From positions 1 through 64,000 of the forward strand of contig CAVUEG010000008.1 in assembly GCA_963740525.1 (NCBI GenBank): a DNA stretch of 64,000 nucleotides, given 5' to 3'. The DNA is from CAVUEG01 sp963740525. GTDB taxonomy: Bacteria > Actinomycetota > Actinomycetes > Propionibacteriales > Nocardioidaceae. This document shows positions 63,050 through 64,000 of this stretch, piece after piece. Each line of letters opens with the position of its first letter. The first letter of the stretch is position 1. The notes below the pieces were generated by a model. That model saw only the letters and a list, made by a program, of their open reading frames with translations, had not been told where the DNA came from and made no database searches. A program made the position numbers and the translations under genes.

Positions 63050-64000
63050 ATGGACACCGACACCGCCCCCGACACCCAGACGAGCCCTCACGGCGGCCCT
63101 GGGCTCCCCCAGGAACGACGCCTCGTCACCGAGGTCCCCGGTCCCGTCTCGCGCGAGAAGTTCGCCCGCCGCAACCAGGTCGTCGCCTCCGGTGTGGGGA
63201 CCACGCTCCCGGTCTTCATCGAGGCTGCGGGCGGCGGAGTGCTCGTCGACGCCGACGGCAACTCTCTGATCGACCTCGCCAGCGGTATCGCCGTCACCGG
63301 GGTCGGCAATGCGGCTCCCGCGGTGGTCGAGCGGGTCTCCCGTCAGGTCGCGGCGTTCACCCACACCTGCTTCATGGTCACGCCGTACGACGTCTACGTC
63401 GACGTCTGCGAACGCCTCGCTGAGCTCACGCCCGGTGACCACGCGAAGAAGTCGGCACTGTTCAACTCCGGGGCCGAGGCCGTGGAGAACGCAGTCAAGA
63501 TCGCCCGGCACGCGACTGGGCGCACCGGCGTCGCGGTCTTCGACCACGCCTACCACGGTCGGACGAACCTGACGATGGCGATGACCGCGAAGAACATGCC
63601 CTACAAGCACCGGTTCGGGCCCTTCGCCGGCGACATCTTCCGGGCCCCGATGTCGTACCCGTTCCGCGAGCCGAGCCCGATCTCGGGCGAGGAGGCGGCC
63701 GCCCGTGCCATCGACGTTCTGGACAAGCAGGCAGGTGCCGACAACCTGGCCTGCCTCGTGATCGAGCCGATCCTCGGCGAGGGGGGCTTCGTGGTTCCGG
63801 CTCCGGGTTTCCTGCCTGCGCTGGCCGCGTGGGCACACGAGAAGGGCATCGTCTTCGTCGCCGACGAGATCCAGTCCGGCTTCTGCCGCACCGGCGACTG
63901 GTTCGCCAGCGACCACGAGGGCGTCGTCCCCGACCTGATCACGACCGCCAAGGGCATCGCCGGCGGATTGCCGCTCGCGGCGGTCACCGGCCGGTCCGAG
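63050..64000 (+). CDS. gabT: 4-aminobutyrate aminotransferase, 3' end outside the window
   Basis: GabT moves the amino group of GABA to 2-oxoglutarate using PLP, feeding succinate semialdehyde to the TCA cycle. The 317 visible residues begin at the ATG 63050 and include the family blocks DLASGIAVTGVGNAAPAVVE, SGAEAVENAVKIARHAT, VFDHAYHGRTNLTM, IEPILGEGGF, the PLP aspartate in VADEIQSGF and the Schiff-base lysine in TTAKGIAGGLPLAA. The enzyme is usually about 440 residues, so roughly 120 are missing. It is divergent from dxr across 193 bp with no clear operator. Confidence 0.93.
   Translation, partial: MDTDTAPDTQTSPHGGPGLPQERRLVTEVPGPVSREKFARRNQVVASGVGTTLPVFIEAAGGGVLVDADGNSLIDLASGIAVTGVGNAAPAVVERVSRQVAAFTHTCFMVTPYDVYVDVCERLAELTPGDHAKKSALFNSGAEAVENAVKIARHATGRTGVAVFDHAYHGRTNLTMAMTAKNMPYKHRFGPFAGDIFRAPMSYPFREPSPISGEEAAARAIDVLDKQAGADNLACLVIEPILGEGGFVVPAPGFLPALAAWAHEKGIVFVADEIQSGFCRTGDWFASDHEGVVPDLITTAKGIAGGLPLAAVTGRSE

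Overview
The window is a GC-rich stretch of actinobacterial core chromosome, most likely from the Nocardioidaceae (Nocardioides or a close relative). The evidence is the third-position GC bias, the frequent GTG and TTG starts, and gene order. Read along the minus strand it carries dxr-rseP-ispG, proS, rimP-nusA-ylxR-infB-rbfA-truB-ribF, rpsO-pnp-M16 peptidase-dapB, thyA-folA-dapA-rnj, then ftsK, a PH/HTH membrane protein, rimO and pgsA. This is the classic actinobacterial housekeeping order. Genus assignment is inference from family knowledge; no search was possible.

Layout. 1-2.83 kb: sequence that does not belong to this genome. It holds a clpB that looks verrucomicrobial and the 3' end of a phage tail-collar-like gene, both broken by indels, and it joins the actinobacterial DNA inside a PGM1-type ATP-grasp ligase gene. 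2.83-9.1 kb: PGM1-like ligase, small membrane protein, pgsA, rimO and a PH/HTH (RodZ-like) protein, all with frameshifts that look like uncorrected sequencing indels. 9.1-18.3 kb: ftsK, a monocarboxylate transporter pair, a GAF histidine kinase, rnj and dapA, all intact. 18.35-18.54 kb: a four-unit array of a 30-bp palindrome repeated every 51 bp. 18.5-24.4 kb: folA-thyA, a secreted trypsin-like protease and a complete paaABCDE phenylacetyl-CoA epoxidase operon. 24.5-29.6 kb: GNAT, azlCD, VOC protein, TPR membrane protein, dapB, and a SatD-like regulator plus membrane protein behind a perfect palindrome. 29.6-33.8 kb: M16 peptidase, pnp, rpsO. 34-42.2 kb: a molybdopterin oxidoreductase and a complete fructose PTS (ptsI divergent from fruR-fruK-fruA-ptsH). 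42.2-50.7 kb: membrane protein, ribF, truB (one frameshift), rbfA, infB, ylxR, nusA, rimP. 50.8-57.4 kb: lipoproteins, a DUF4439 ferritin-like protein, a pappalysin-type metalloprotease, a HAD hydrolase, proS, DoxX and GNAT proteins. 57.4-64 kb: dctA, a second 51-bp-period array (six units), ispG, rseP, dxr, and the start of gabT running off the end.

How the genes work together. The minus-strand backbone serves translation (rimP, nusA, infB, rbfA, truB, rpsO, rimO, proS), RNA turnover (pnp, rnj), lysine/peptidoglycan precursors (dapA, dapB), one-carbon and dTMP metabolism (folA, thyA), isoprenoid synthesis (dxr, ispG) and chromosome segregation (ftsK). Catabolic modules sit between these: phenylacetate (paa), fructose (PTS), monocarboxylates (mctP), C4-dicarboxylates (dctA) and GABA (gabT). 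The most unusual signal is the pair of 51-bp-period palindrome arrays. Each begins just behind the stop codon of one minus-strand gene and ends about 80 bp before the start of the next. No tRNA, rRNA, CRISPR-cas locus, transposase or integrase was recognised.
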